A stretch of 64,000 bases of DNA, from contig NZ_BMHP01000003.1 in assembly GCF_014641075.1 (NCBI RefSeq), positions 372,001 to 436,000 on the forward strand, given 5' to 3'. Position numbers and translations under genes: made by a program. Positions 55,101-63,583 of this stretch are shown one piece after another. The notes under the pieces are model-generated. The model was not told where the DNA came from and searched no databases. It saw nothing but the letters and a program-made list of their open reading frames with translations. Numbering within the stretch: position 1 is the first letter of the stretch; each line of letters begins with the position of its first letter. The DNA is from Paenibacillus nasutitermitis. GTDB taxonomy: Bacteria > Bacillota > Bacilli > Paenibacillales > Paenibacillaceae.

Positions 55101-57029
55101 CAGGGATGTCGATGCCGGCGTCCAGTTCCAATTCTTCTCCGTGTTTTTCAACTGTGAGATAGCCGGTCGGTTATTCGACACCTCCAGCATCATATCCGTA
55201 TCCCCGGTATGCAGTTTCCAAACCGGATTAAGGCGAATATCATCGAACCAGATTGCGTCGGTCGAATTGGTGACACTAACGGTCCTTAAACCAATCGAAG
55301 CGGTTGAGCCGCTGTTCCAGAGCGTTTCGACATAGACCCATTGGCCTTCCCCGTCTCCTGCGTCTACTCCCACCTGTGCTTCACCCGGTTGATCATCCAT
55401 ATCAAGATACGCAATATCATCGCCATTCGACTTATAGATCCAACCCGACAGCTTATACGTTGTATTCGTCTCCACCGGAATCGTCTGGGCGGAAGCCGCC
55501 GTGCCTGAAGTAACTGACTTTAGTGCATAGCTGCCATCGTGTGACTTATCGTTCGTACGAACATGACTTGCAACCTGCATCCAGCCGGTCGCTGTCGTTC
55601 CCGAGCCTATTTCAAAAGAACCGTTGTCAACCAAACTGCTGGAAGCAGTGATTGGCTCCAGACGGATATCGTCAAACCAGATTGCAGCGGTTGGATTGTC
55701 ATCGGTCACAGCACGCAGCGTAATACTTTCAAGTGCCCCGCTATTCCAAATCGTCTCACTGTAACTCCACTGCATGCCTCCCTGGCCGGATCCGGTTCCG
55801 ATCTCAGCTTCGGCATTCATATCGTTCATATCGATGTAAGCACTGCCATCATTATTTGTTTTGTAAATCCACACGGATAGCTTATACAACGTGTCTGGCT
55901 TAACGATCACCGTAGTGCTAGACGTTGAGGTGCTTGTCGCAGTTGATTTCAGCGCGTATTCCCCTTCATAGGCTCTATCGTTGCTGCGTGAGTGGTTCAA
56001 CCCTTGCGTCCAGGTCACTGCCGCGTCGTCGGAGCCGATTTCAAACGATCCATTAACTACTTTATTTGCTGTTGACGGCAATGGAACAAGTACAAAGTCA
56101 TCGAACCAGATCTCTGCGGTTGGATTCCCATCTACAACTGCCCTTAAGGTGATACTCGTCGCAGTATCGTTATACCAGAGAGCCTCGACATAGCTCCACT
56201 CCCCTCCGCCCAGCCCCTCACCCATTCCAATTTCCACTTCAAACGGCCGGTTGTCCATATCGATGTAAGCGGTTCCGGAATTGTTCATTTTATAGATCCA
56301 TGCAGACAATGTGTAGGACGTGTTGGGCTGAACACTAACCGTCCGACTCGATACCGAGGTGTTTGTCGCTGTCGACTTAAGTGAATATTCACCTTCATAA
56401 GATCTGTCATCGCTGCGTTCATGCCCTGTACCCAGCGTCCAGCCTGTCGCCGCTGTCCCGGAGCCTGATTCAAAAGATCCATTATCGATCAGGTTCGTTG
56501 AAGCAATGGGAACCAGCCGAATATCATCAAACCAGATGGTTCCAGTAGGACTCGCATCCGTTACGGCTCGAAGTGTAATGCTGGTCGCATTGCCGCTACT
56601 CCAGAGTGCTTCGCTGTAAGACCACTGACCTGCGCCCAAACCGACGCCCGTCCCCGTCTGCGCTTCACCGGAAATATCATTCATATCTATATATGCAGTA
56701 CCATTGTTGTTCGTTTTGTATATCCACACCGACAATTTATATGTCGTATCCGGTTGTACGATAACCGTGCGAGCCGTGACAGACGTCGTTGTCGCTGTCG
56801 ACTTGAGGGAGTAACTCCCATCATGGGACCTATCATTTGCACGCCCATGGTTCGCCCCCAATGACCATCCCGTCGGTGTTGTCCCGGAGCCTAATTCAAA
56901 GGAAGCGTTTTCAGCTATGTTATTAGCTGGAGACGCTGCATTTGTATATTGTAACGAGGTTATGGAAGAAACCGTGCTGATGACCATAAAGATAGCTAGA
57001 ATCAGACCAATCATTCGCTTCTTTAACAT
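52170..57029 (-). CDS. 1619-aa secreted GH36-like enzyme with four CBM repeats and a C-terminal beta-solenoid
   Basis: The signal peptide (about 1-33) is followed by four tandem carbohydrate-binding modules (about 36-176, 177-321, 322-463, 464-602), a supersandwich domain, and a clan GH-D barrel (about 840-1250): SIQWDYGWWPG, the nucleophile in TYRSDFEPIV, and SSGGSLKDYATMSR with the acid/base Asp, in the same order as in GH36. The last 240 residues repeat short G-N/D-hydrophobic strands (LVIYGDVVCNG, LTIHGNVIAAG, FTIEGTMSSQG), a beta-solenoid like bactofilins or PilX-type tails. ATG at 57029 follows GGAGAG by 8 nt. It is the last gene of the operon, 48 bp after the GH36 gene. Alpha-galactosidase-type action on a bound polymer is inferred. 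Confidence 0.82.
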   Translation of the reverse strand: MLKKRMIGLILAIFMVISTVSSITSLQYTNAASPANNIAENASFELGSGTTPTGWSLGANHGRANDRSHDGSYSLKSTATTTSVTARTVIVQPDTTYKLSVWIYKTNNNGTAYIDMNDISGEAQTGTGVGLGAGQWSYSEALWSSGNATSITLRAVTDASPTGTIWFDDIRLVPIASTNLIDNGSFESGSGTAATGWTLGTGHERSDDRSYEGEYSLKSTATNTSVSSRTVSVQPNTSYTLSAWIYKMNNSGTAYIDMDNRPFEVEIGMGEGLGGGEWSYVEALWYNDTATSITLRAVVDGNPTAEIWFDDFVLVPLPSTANKVVNGSFEIGSDDAAVTWTQGLNHSRSNDRAYEGEYALKSTATSTSTSSTTVIVKPDTLYKLSVWIYKTNNDGSAYIDMNDMNAEAEIGTGSGQGGMQWSYSETIWNSGALESITLRAVTDDNPTAAIWFDDIRLEPITASSSLVDNGSFEIGSGTTATGWMQVASHVRTNDKSHDGSYALKSVTSGTAASAQTIPVETNTTYKLSGWIYKSNGDDIAYLDMDDQPGEAQVGVDAGDGEGQWVYVETLWNSGSTASIGLRTVSVTNSTDAIWFDDIRLNPVWKLHTGDTDMMLEVSNNRPAISQLKNTEKNWNWTPASTSLPLLDRVDVGGTPVTPDWLYQDAVVDTSQGKKVTLRFVSDTPNLELKSIWWARPDSGPIEHWMTIENKTGGTITVYQQESLQIDVKGDSNPTLWRFHKESGQPDAAGTYKTLLTHSDSLSAWTNTNQDFNSNGFIPLVFLDVNAEHGLYIGWEWPEGRILTETAAAGIPAVITVNAGLNNDFKTDIPEEGFYEIPSAYIGAYNGDVDNGSNKFKRWFFNNKAPEKMRTDTREPYAQMAEQLLGLNYDLASWGVDSIQWDYGWWPGSPSGGWRTGEGDWRLGNPQYYEGLDARGLTTWSEYGEYLESAGLEYTNYFLLHDGLSSDPNALSSIGPNAHPEWFSNRQISAGRSVDLGNSEAVDFMKQRLLAVMSENKIDTYRSDFEPIVRASDKTNRHQYSSDVQYWSAKGFYEILDYMFENLPGFRYENNSSGGSLKDYATMSRSNVVVYNDTANYEDARKTFYTTSYGIPSAQLISYINPDLFSSIPGEDDYGWRSIILGTMHIASPGAVGGHLPYNGDYYAEKYFGMFRDKLKPLVRNADLYHILPRPDGTHWDGIQYFDPAATGAGEIKGVTFLFKPGNAEGNTKTIKFRGLDPLESYAVEFEDRSEQNTIKTGAELMAGLEVTIAENRGSEMIWLKDDPGLFQNKIVQGTSGTGTAEISAPASDYTQTPDFASRYTHYFDQQFSDQPLQLAVTAPGIVASGDYTVSQSNNSEQLPSLSYGGSVEISNSYGSMSIGDAATLGTTAIYSGSSCVIGPTSNLVIYGDVVCNGPILFNGNIDGLTIHGNVIAAGDITFNSNVDTFTIEGTMSSQGSITFKGSNVTSGNIEGDLIGQGIRFNGLNTLVVSGNVSSSQDFMPSNGNYSGLLIGGSLYVSGNSQFSTFSKVTIQGSYFGKGNINMQGQISGNGLRVGHSMLSNGTIDFQGIGGQVYVGEYLGALYQLNFKGNISGAMHLGGILAGKINIMNNYAPANIFLDN
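55224..56924 (-). repeat. Four tandem ~425-bp repeats encoding CBM modules
   Basis: Units at 56924-56502, 56501-56067, 56066-55641 and 55640-55224 each encode 139-145 residues with N-G-S-F-E-x-G-S, a W-x-x-G-x-x-H segment, Y-x-L-S-x-W-I-Y-K, and a closing W-F-D-D-x-R-L. They look like CBM4/9/22-type jelly rolls. Units 1-3 are most alike, unit 4 more distant, consistent with internal duplication. Confidence 0.85.
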
Positions 57030-57077
57030 GAGTACATCTCTCCATTTCAAGTCAATTGTAAACGGCGTCCATTCGAA

Positions 57078-59096
57078 TCAAGCGTTATTTACCCTATATA
57101 ATAATATTGCAGCTCCTGGCGCATCGGGGATATTGACAGCCATGCCCCGTTCCATTAGAACACTTCCCCGCTCATGCAGCAGATCGTTTCCTTCCACTGT
57201 AACAACATCATAATAAGCGGCAGGATCCAGTCCGGATAACCGAACAAATAGACTCTCTTCCACACACATCCTGCGGCGAAAAGCCTGGATGATCCCATCC
57301 CCGGATTCCGGTCTGTCGAACTGCCAGGCGATCCAAGCCATTTGGCTCAAACTATACGGTGTCAGCGGATAATAATCGCCGAGCATGAATGGGGCAACCC
57401 GAACATTCTCATCGTAAGCCCGCCGAACAGCTTGTGTTTCCTGCTTGTCCTGTTCCCAACCTGCTTGCGGAATAACACCAAATGCAGGCATATAGAAGCT
57501 GCGTACACCGTACTCATCCGTCACATAGGCCCCCGATCCATAATAAGGAAACCAGGATGCCAGACCATAGGTGTGGCCTTGATTCGCTTCACGGACATCG
57601 GACTGATTCAGATCGGGAAACCGGTCTTCTGGAAATTGGTAATCGCTGCGCAGCAGCGGCACAGCCCGTCGCATCGTTTCCAGATCGTTCCTCCTGCCAC
57701 CGGAAGCGCACGTATCTATGCGCAACTCAGGATTCCGGCGTACCAATTCGTCCCAGAATGCCAGATGGCCTTGTACATACAGATTTTCTGTCATACCTAC
57801 ACGATCGGGTCCATCATTGTTCGTCCATGCGGGAAGGGGACCGGGACCGTTCATGTCTTCCCTATACCAGTCGATGCCTTCTTTGCGGATCATCGCATCC
57901 ACATGGTTAGTTATCCAGTTCCATGCCTGCGGATCTCCCAAATTCAGAATAGGGCCGCAGCTTTCCGGACCCTCCAGCAGCCATTCCGGATGATGCTTGG
58001 CAAGATAGGATTCCGGATCGCCGACCCGCTCAGGTTCAAACCAGAGCATAAATTGAATCCCTCGATCTCGCGCCCAGTCGCTGTATGCACGGAAACCGTC
58101 CGGGTACTTGACTGGATCCGGTTCCCAGGTTCCGGTATTCAACCAGGACATATTGTCCTTGAATGGTCCACCGTCCGTCGGGTACCAGTTGGCATCCCTC
58201 CAGCCAATATTGGGACGGATACCCGCAGCCATGAACTTATCCGTTTCCTCCCATAAGCCGCGCTCCGAATTTCCCAATTGAATACTCGTAAGCGGCACAG
58301 GCGGAATTCCTTGAGGACGCGGTGAGTTATGGTTCCAGAACCAGCGGCGCCACACATTCTGCGAATTCACAATATTGTCGCCCTGCCAGAAGAGCATGGC
58401 GATGAGCGGGGTACGAATCTCCTCGCCCGGCTGCAGACGCAGATGTGTCTGAGCCTGCCCAACCCTGATGTGCAGCCCGTCCTCTCCAGTGCGGGTGAAG
58501 GTACTCGTCCACTGTCCCGGCCAGCCTATGGCCACGATTACTCCGCCGCCAGGCATCTGCACATTGTAATACGGCCAGCCATCGGCCCCACCGCTCGACT
58601 TGCCATTTCCGGGAGCGAACCGTTTTTCAAAGGATTCGCCCATGATGTTGGAATAGGGCTCATAGCTTTCTGTGTCACACGAATCTCCTTTATGGCCATT
58701 AAGTACAAAGTCTCCGTCAGCATCCTTAAGGAAAAGTGTATCAAGTCCTTGTATGTTTTGTATGACATCCGTTAGACTGTCGCCGATATTACGGAAATAC
58801 ACCGTCCACTCCACGACCGGGTAATCGGTGTACTCAACTGCCTCATATCGAATTTCCAAACCGCTACGTTTATCCTTCCAAGTCTTAATCGTCTGCTTCT
58901 TGCTCTCTTGAACAGAAGTCTTGGTTTCAACCGGAAGACGGGCAAGATATTTCACGGACACTAGAGCACCATATTGAAAGGAGAATGGCAATCTCTCAGT
59001 TGCCACTTCTGCACACTCACCGCTACTCAGCTGCAAATGCCGATCCACCCAAGCTCTCAATTTATGTGAATCCCCGTTCGAATCAAAGCTGCTCAA
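57078..59096 (-). CDS. GH36 alpha-galactosidase, cytoplasmic
   Basis: This 672-aa protein has an N-terminal beta-supersandwich and a (beta/alpha)8 barrel with FMLWFEPERV, the nucleophile Asp in DWYREDMNGPG (equivalent of K-W-D-M-N), and the acid/base Asp in CASGGRRNDLE. The EPERV segment and the C-A-S-G-G cysteine are typical GH36 substrate-binding sites. It releases alpha-galactose (or alpha-GalNAc) from imported oligosaccharides with retention. There is no signal peptide. The start is TTG at 59096 with GGAGG 8 nt before it, directly abutting the SDR stop. KWD is changed to RED, which may alter specificity. Confidence 0.9.
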   Translation of the reverse strand: MSSFDSNGDSHKLRAWVDRHLQLSSGECAEVATERLPFSFQYGALVSVKYLARLPVETKTSVQESKKQTIKTWKDKRSGLEIRYEAVEYTDYPVVEWTVYFRNIGDSLTDVIQNIQGLDTLFLKDADGDFVLNGHKGDSCDTESYEPYSNIMGESFEKRFAPGNGKSSGGADGWPYYNVQMPGGGVIVAIGWPGQWTSTFTRTGEDGLHIRVGQAQTHLRLQPGEEIRTPLIAMLFWQGDNIVNSQNVWRRWFWNHNSPRPQGIPPVPLTSIQLGNSERGLWEETDKFMAAGIRPNIGWRDANWYPTDGGPFKDNMSWLNTGTWEPDPVKYPDGFRAYSDWARDRGIQFMLWFEPERVGDPESYLAKHHPEWLLEGPESCGPILNLGDPQAWNWITNHVDAMIRKEGIDWYREDMNGPGPLPAWTNNDGPDRVGMTENLYVQGHLAFWDELVRRNPELRIDTCASGGRRNDLETMRRAVPLLRSDYQFPEDRFPDLNQSDVREANQGHTYGLASWFPYYGSGAYVTDEYGVRSFYMPAFGVIPQAGWEQDKQETQAVRRAYDENVRVAPFMLGDYYPLTPYSLSQMAWIAWQFDRPESGDGIIQAFRRRMCVEESLFVRLSGLDPAAYYDVVTVEGNDLLHERGSVLMERGMAVNIPDAPGAAILLYRVNNA

Positions 59097-59909
59097 TTAG
59101 AGTACCTCCTTCCTTACTTCCAGACTTCGATCGTCGAACAGCGTCGCTACTTCTTTGCCGCCATCTGCATGGATAATCTGTCCTGTGACCTGGTCAGCAA
59201 GGTCACTGACCAGAAACAGCACAGCATTTGCCGCATCCTGTCCGGTCTGCATCCTCCCCAAGGGCAATTCTTTACCACGCTCGATCAACCATTCCAGCGA
59301 TTGGCCTGCTTCCTGTCGCTCCGCTAATTCTTTCTCTGTCGCAACCCATCCCGGATTAACCCCATTCACGCGAATACGGTCTCTGGCAAGTGCTCCAGCT
59401 AAATTGCGGGTAAGTGTGCTAATTCCACCCTTAGATACCGAATACGCTAACAATTCAGGCAATCCGATGAATGCATGGCTGGAGCTCAGGTTAACGATGG
59501 AGCCCTTTCCCTGCTTCTTCATATGAGGAACAACTGCCTGACTGCACAGAAACATGCTTTTGAGGTTAATGTCCATTACTCTGTCCCACATTTCCTCAGA
59601 CGTATCCAACAGCCCACCGCGCGGATAAATGCCTGCATTGTTGACCAGAATGTCAATTCTTCCGAAGGACGCCATTACTTCATCGACAAGCGTTACGACA
59701 TCGTTCGAAACCGCCACATTCGTTCGGACGAAGTGCGCCTTCGCTCCTCTCCCACGCAGCATCTCCGCTTTAGCTGCACCTTCCTCCGCCACATCCGCTA
59801 GTACCACAGCAACCCCCGCCTCGGCCAATTCGGATGCGATAGCGAAGCCGATCCCCGCTGATCCACCGGTTACAATCGCAATTTTACCGTCTAATCCAAG
59901 ACTGATCAT
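59097..59909 (-). CDS. SDR-family sugar dehydrogenase-like oxidoreductase
   Basis: This 270-aa Rossmann-fold enzyme has the cofactor motif TGGSAGIG near the N-terminus, the structural NNAG, and the catalytic Ser..Tyr-x-x-x-Lys in LSSSHAFIGLPELLAYSVSK. An Asp after beta-2 (VVLADVAEEG) favours NAD over NADP. Length and motifs are those of classical SDRs such as glucose, galactose or rhamnose 1-dehydrogenases. With an SMP-30-type lactonase in the same operon, oxidation of a free aldose to a lactone is likely, but inferred. ATG at 59909 follows GGAGGAGG. Confidence 0.88.
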   Translation of the reverse strand: MISLGLDGKIAIVTGGSAGIGFAIASELAEAGVAVVLADVAEEGAAKAEMLRGRGAKAHFVRTNVAVSNDVVTLVDEVMASFGRIDILVNNAGIYPRGGLLDTSEEMWDRVMDINLKSMFLCSQAVVPHMKKQGKGSIVNLSSSHAFIGLPELLAYSVSKGGISTLTRNLAGALARDRIRVNGVNPGWVATEKELAERQEAGQSLEWLIERGKELPLGRMQTGQDAANAVLFLVSDLADQVTGQIIHADGGKEVATLFDDRSLEVRKEVL

Positions 59910-59950
59910 ACGGACGCCTCCTCCTCATAGCTGTTCCAATCCATTTCATC

Positions 59951-60922
59951 TTATCCACTTAACAGCCATTCTCGCTGCTCTGCTGTTAGACTGATTTGAT
60001 CAGCCCCAAGCGACTCATTAAGATGCTCGAGATTCATCGTACCCAGGATGGGAAATACCGGGAAATCATGCGCCAACAAGAAGGCCAGTGCGATCTGATT
60101 TGGCGTGCACCTCAATTCGCTCGCCAATTGCCTGGCACGCACGCGCCTCTCCTGACTAACAGAATTGTCGAATGAAAGGGCATTGCTGCTCATAGAACCA
60201 GCTAAATAGCCATAAGCCGATGGTGTCCATGGCATTACCGGAAACTTGCTTACCTTATGCCATGCCAAGTCTTCATCCTTCATCATCAGTGCGGTTGCGT
60301 CATATTCACCATCCCAGCCGATGGGAGAATGGTTCGGCTGCGCCAAATTCCACTGTGGAGAAGACACGACAAAACCTTGCAATCCTTTCTCGGCTGCATA
60401 GGTATTAGCCGCTCTCAAACGTTCGGTAGACCAATTGCTGGCCCCAATATAACGTATTCTGCCGCGCCTGATTTCCTCATTTAACATCTCGATGATCTCG
60501 CTGACAGGATGCAAGATATCGTCACGATGAAGCATGTAGATGTCAATGCTATCGATTTGCAAACGGTCCAGACTCTCCGTAATATCCGCAGAAATGACTT
60601 CCATCGTCATGCAATCGTCGGGACGGATATAAATATCGCCTTGACGCGGGTGTCCTCCCTTAGTCAAAATCACAACATCGCTGCGGTTACCGAATTTGCG
60701 CAAGCATTCGCCTAAGCCGCGTTCACTTGCACCATCTCCATCTTTAATCCAGCAGGCATAGCTGTGTGCCGTATCGAAGAAGTTGCCTTCTGCTGCGCAA
60801 TACTGGCGATACAGCTCAAGCATTTCGCTTCCCTTCACGACAGAGCCGAACTTCATCACACCATAACAGAAAGAAGATACTTTCAAATCGGTTCCTGGCA
60901 ATACATGCCGCTTCAGCTGCAT
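59951..60922 (-). CDS. Aldo/keto reductase
   Basis: This 323-aa TIM-barrel NAD(P)H oxidoreductase has the tetrad residues visible as FFDTAHSY (Asp, Tyr), ILTKGGHP (Lys) and YMLHRDD (His). The C-terminal barrel end AFLLAHDFPVFPILGT carries part of the cofactor site. It reduces or oxidises an aldehyde or sugar carbonyl; within this operon it probably handles an aldose or keto-sugar from alpha-galactoside breakdown. ATG at 60922 follows AAAGGGGG. It is 41 bp before the SDR gene. Confidence 0.88.
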   Translation of the reverse strand: MQLKRHVLPGTDLKVSSFCYGVMKFGSVVKGSEMLELYRQYCAAEGNFFDTAHSYACWIKDGDGASERGLGECLRKFGNRSDVVILTKGGHPRQGDIYIRPDDCMTMEVISADITESLDRLQIDSIDIYMLHRDDILHPVSEIIEMLNEEIRRGRIRYIGASNWSTERLRAANTYAAEKGLQGFVVSSPQWNLAQPNHSPIGWDGEYDATALMMKDEDLAWHKVSKFPVMPWTPSAYGYLAGSMSSNALSFDNSVSQERRVRARQLASELRCTPNQIALAFLLAHDFPVFPILGTMNLEHLNESLGADQISLTAEQREWLLSG

Positions 60923-60946
60923 TCAAATACCCCCTTTCCATTCAGG

Positions 60947-61822
60947 TTATACCCCAACCCGTTCTAGCGGAATGCGGGTAATATGCCACCGACCGAGATT
61001 ACATACATATAAGTCGGTGCCAACAAGCACCCCATTCGTCGGATGGCACAACTCATGAGCAGTCCGATCCTCGGCAACGATCTCGAGACCGGAACTAGGA
61101 TTGTACGTATCGATCCTATAAATCCGACTTGGCTCGTAGCAGGTTAAATAGAGTCTACCGTTATTCGCCAAGACCAAGCCGTCTAATATAACATTGGGTA
61201 CGCAGACAATCACTTCTGCCTCCATCGCCCTTCCGTCAGCGCCGATTGGAATCCGGTAAATATTGCGATCACCACGGCTTTCAGCCAAATATAGAATCTT
61301 CCCATCCGGTGAAAGTGCCAGCCCATTCGCGAAGTCGAATGACCGACTGCACCACAGGACCGTCTCACCCGTCTCCACATCGATTCGCCATATGCCCGGG
61401 CCCGATTCGCCAAAACCGTAGCTGTCTGACACATATAATACTTTGCGCAGCGGATCATATACCGGATAGTTCGGAAACCTCATTTTAGCCAGATCCGAGC
61501 CGTCGCTGAAGTTGACCAGTTCCCCGCTCGAAGGTGTGTAACGAAATACGGACTGATGCTTTGAATCGCAAATATACAACTTCCCTTGGTCATCGAAATT
61601 CAACCCTAGAGCGAAACCGTTCGTAGTAGCAACTTGCTTGAAGCTGCGAGAGACCCTGTCAATCCGGTAAATCTCCCCCCGTTCCCCACCGCACCACAGG
61701 TTTCCATCCGCATCACTGCATATGCCTTCCGGATGATTTAACTGCGGGTCGGATAACGTTCCATCTACAACGACTTCCAATTCAGCATGCCCGACCAGCG
61801 GTTCACCGTTTTCTGTCATCAT
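60947..61822 (-). CDS. SMP-30/gluconolactonase/LRE-family protein
   Basis: This 291-aa six-bladed beta-propeller has the blade signatures NHPEGICSDADGNLWCGG, GFALGLNFDDQGKLYICD, FANGLALSPDGKILYLAES and HPTNGVLVGTDLYVCNLG. The first-blade Glu and the Asn in FANGL and PTNG are the divalent-metal ligands of sugar lactonases. There is no signal peptide. Hydrolysis of an aldonolactone formed by the neighbouring SDR enzyme is inferred; the fold is also used by strictosidine-synthase-like proteins. The start is ATG at 61822 with GAGGG close upstream; the second ATG is also possible. It lies 24 bp before the aldo/keto reductase gene. Confidence 0.85.
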   Translation of the reverse strand: MMTENGEPLVGHAELEVVVDGTLSDPQLNHPEGICSDADGNLWCGGERGEIYRIDRVSRSFKQVATTNGFALGLNFDDQGKLYICDSKHQSVFRYTPSSGELVNFSDGSDLAKMRFPNYPVYDPLRKVLYVSDSYGFGESGPGIWRIDVETGETVLWCSRSFDFANGLALSPDGKILYLAESRGDRNIYRIPIGADGRAMEAEVIVCVPNVILDGLVLANNGRLYLTCYEPSRIYRIDTYNPSSGLEIVAEDRTAHELCHPTNGVLVGTDLYVCNLGRWHITRIPLERVGV

Positions 61823-61906
61823 TCATCCCTCACTTCTACGGTTGCGATGATAACAAGGGGAGACTCCACAGCCCCCCTCGTTGCGTCCCTTGTTGCGTCC
61901 TTAACT

Positions 61907-63541
61907 TTAGAGGCTATTGTATCTTTCAAGTGCTGCGTTATACGCTTCCATATATTTATCCAAACCCAGACTTCTTACTTTCTCAACATATTTATCCCAA
62001 GAGCTGAACGGTTCCTTGCCTGTAATAAATTTCGTTTCCATTTCAGTAATATACTGCATCGCTTCATCGGCAAATTGCTTTTTGACCGCAAATTCCTCAT
62101 CCGTAAAGGCGAAGTAATCTGCGCCATTAGCTAAGACTCCTTCATAATATGGCTTCAACATATCTGCACCGGCCAGTATTTTCGGGAATGCCGAGCCTTC
62201 TTTAACCGGGGTTGGACGCTTATCAAATTCGTCCGGGGACATATTGTAAGGGATTCCATCACCGAACATGGGGGAATACAAGCCACGGCTCTTCTCGATC
62301 GGTGCAATATCCGGATCATATTCAGGCAGCAAAGCATAAGCCCCGTTCTCATCAACCTTATACGTAACATCTTCTATACCATACTGAAGTCTGACCCAGC
62401 CTTCATCGGAATACCAATAATCCAGCCATTGCATTGTTTCTTCCGGATGTTTGTTGGCGCTTGTGATTACGGTGTTGTTCTTTCGAAGTCCAGTGCTGAC
62501 CATGCTCAAAATTTCATCACCATATTGGCTCTTAAGCGGTGGCAGCACTTCATATTCAACAGGGTTGTTCGCTTCCGGACCTGCAAGGACGAACGAACCG
62601 ATTACGCCTGCTTTGGAATTCGCTGTCCAAGCTTCGCTAGCGTGTGTCAACAATTCCGGATCGAGCAATTTTGCGCTCCAGAGCTTGTTCATGAATTCTA
62701 AAAGAGACTTATAACGTTCGTCTGTTTTGACGAAACGCATTTTGCCGTCAGGCCCTAAGTCGACACCGTCCCCGAAGAAATTGGGACCTTTCGTACCCAG
62801 ACCAAATGAACCAGCGAAATAGAGCAAATCTCTGGCGAAGGAGTTCGAAAAGTCTGTTAGAGGAATGACGCCATTGCCACCAGGATTGTTATCACGGAAG
62901 GCAACAAGCGCATCATAGTATTCATCTAGCGTAGTCGGCATTGGAATCCCAAGCTTATCAAGCCACGACTTATTCATCCATAGCTTGGAAGCATTGTCGC
63001 CCATCCATCCGTTGAAAGCAGGCAACGCGTAAATATTTCCTTTTGAATCTGAAATCGCTTTCCGTTTGGTGGGATCTGCATCCAAAATCGCTTTCAAGTT
63101 CGGCGCATGTTTCTCAATGAGATCATTAAGCGGGATAATCATCCCTTGAGCGGCATAAGTCGCGATTTCGGCATCATTAAATCCGGATCTGGAAATGAAA
63201 TCGGGTAAATCATTTGTTGCCATCCGCAGGTTTCTTTTCTCAACCCAGCCGTCCTCTGACACATTCTCCCATTTCACATGGATCCCCGTTTCCTCTTGTC
63301 TTTTTTGAAACACGAGCATGTCATTCCAATCCGCTTGAAATACGTGTTTGGAGGTAAGCCCATTCAATGTTATGGACTCTTGCGGCTTGCTTGTAGTGGT
63401 TGGCGTGCTTGTAGATGGACTTGTAGACGATTGTTGAGATCCTTCATTTGATTGGTTACTACAAGCGACCTGCAACATCAGTGCCAATAACATCGTCATC
63501 ACTAGAATGGTGCTTAGCTTCTTTTTCTTCTTCCCTAACAT
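61907..63541 (-). CDS. Lpl/YtcQ-type extracellular solute-binding lipoprotein
   Basis: This 544-aa lipoprotein has a basic start (MLGKKKKK), a hydrophobic stretch and the lipobox LQVAC (Cys 27), then a Ser/Thr/Pro/Gln linker. The body belongs to the large LplA-like class (about 550 aa), typical of Paenibacillus importers, with DLPDFISRSG and YALPAFNGWMGDNASK. It serves the Lpl-type permease that ends 42 bp upstream. ATG at 63541 follows GGGGAGG; the frame is open to 63562. Its position before alpha-galactosidase genes suggests an alpha-galactoside ligand. Confidence 0.9.
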   Translation of the reverse strand: MLGKKKKKLSTILVMTMLLALMLQVACSNQSNEGSQQSSTSPSTSTPTTTSKPQESITLNGLTSKHVFQADWNDMLVFQKRQEETGIHVKWENVSEDGWVEKRNLRMATNDLPDFISRSGFNDAEIATYAAQGMIIPLNDLIEKHAPNLKAILDADPTKRKAISDSKGNIYALPAFNGWMGDNASKLWMNKSWLDKLGIPMPTTLDEYYDALVAFRDNNPGGNGVIPLTDFSNSFARDLLYFAGSFGLGTKGPNFFGDGVDLGPDGKMRFVKTDERYKSLLEFMNKLWSAKLLDPELLTHASEAWTANSKAGVIGSFVLAGPEANNPVEYEVLPPLKSQYGDEILSMVSTGLRKNNTVITSANKHPEETMQWLDYWYSDEGWVRLQYGIEDVTYKVDENGAYALLPEYDPDIAPIEKSRGLYSPMFGDGIPYNMSPDEFDKRPTPVKEGSAFPKILAGADMLKPYYEGVLANGADYFAFTDEEFAVKKQFADEAMQYITEMETKFITGKEPFSSWDKYVEKVRSLGLDKYMEAYNAALERYNSL

Positions 63542-63583
63542 TGTATTTCCTCCCCAAATCATATAATGAGAACTTCTCCTCGA

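Noticed and set aside
55224..56924. Regular DNA repeats taken for a possible CRISPR or satellite array
   Set aside because: Units are about 425 bp, in frame, and encode four similar CBM modules; there are no short identical repeats with unique spacers.
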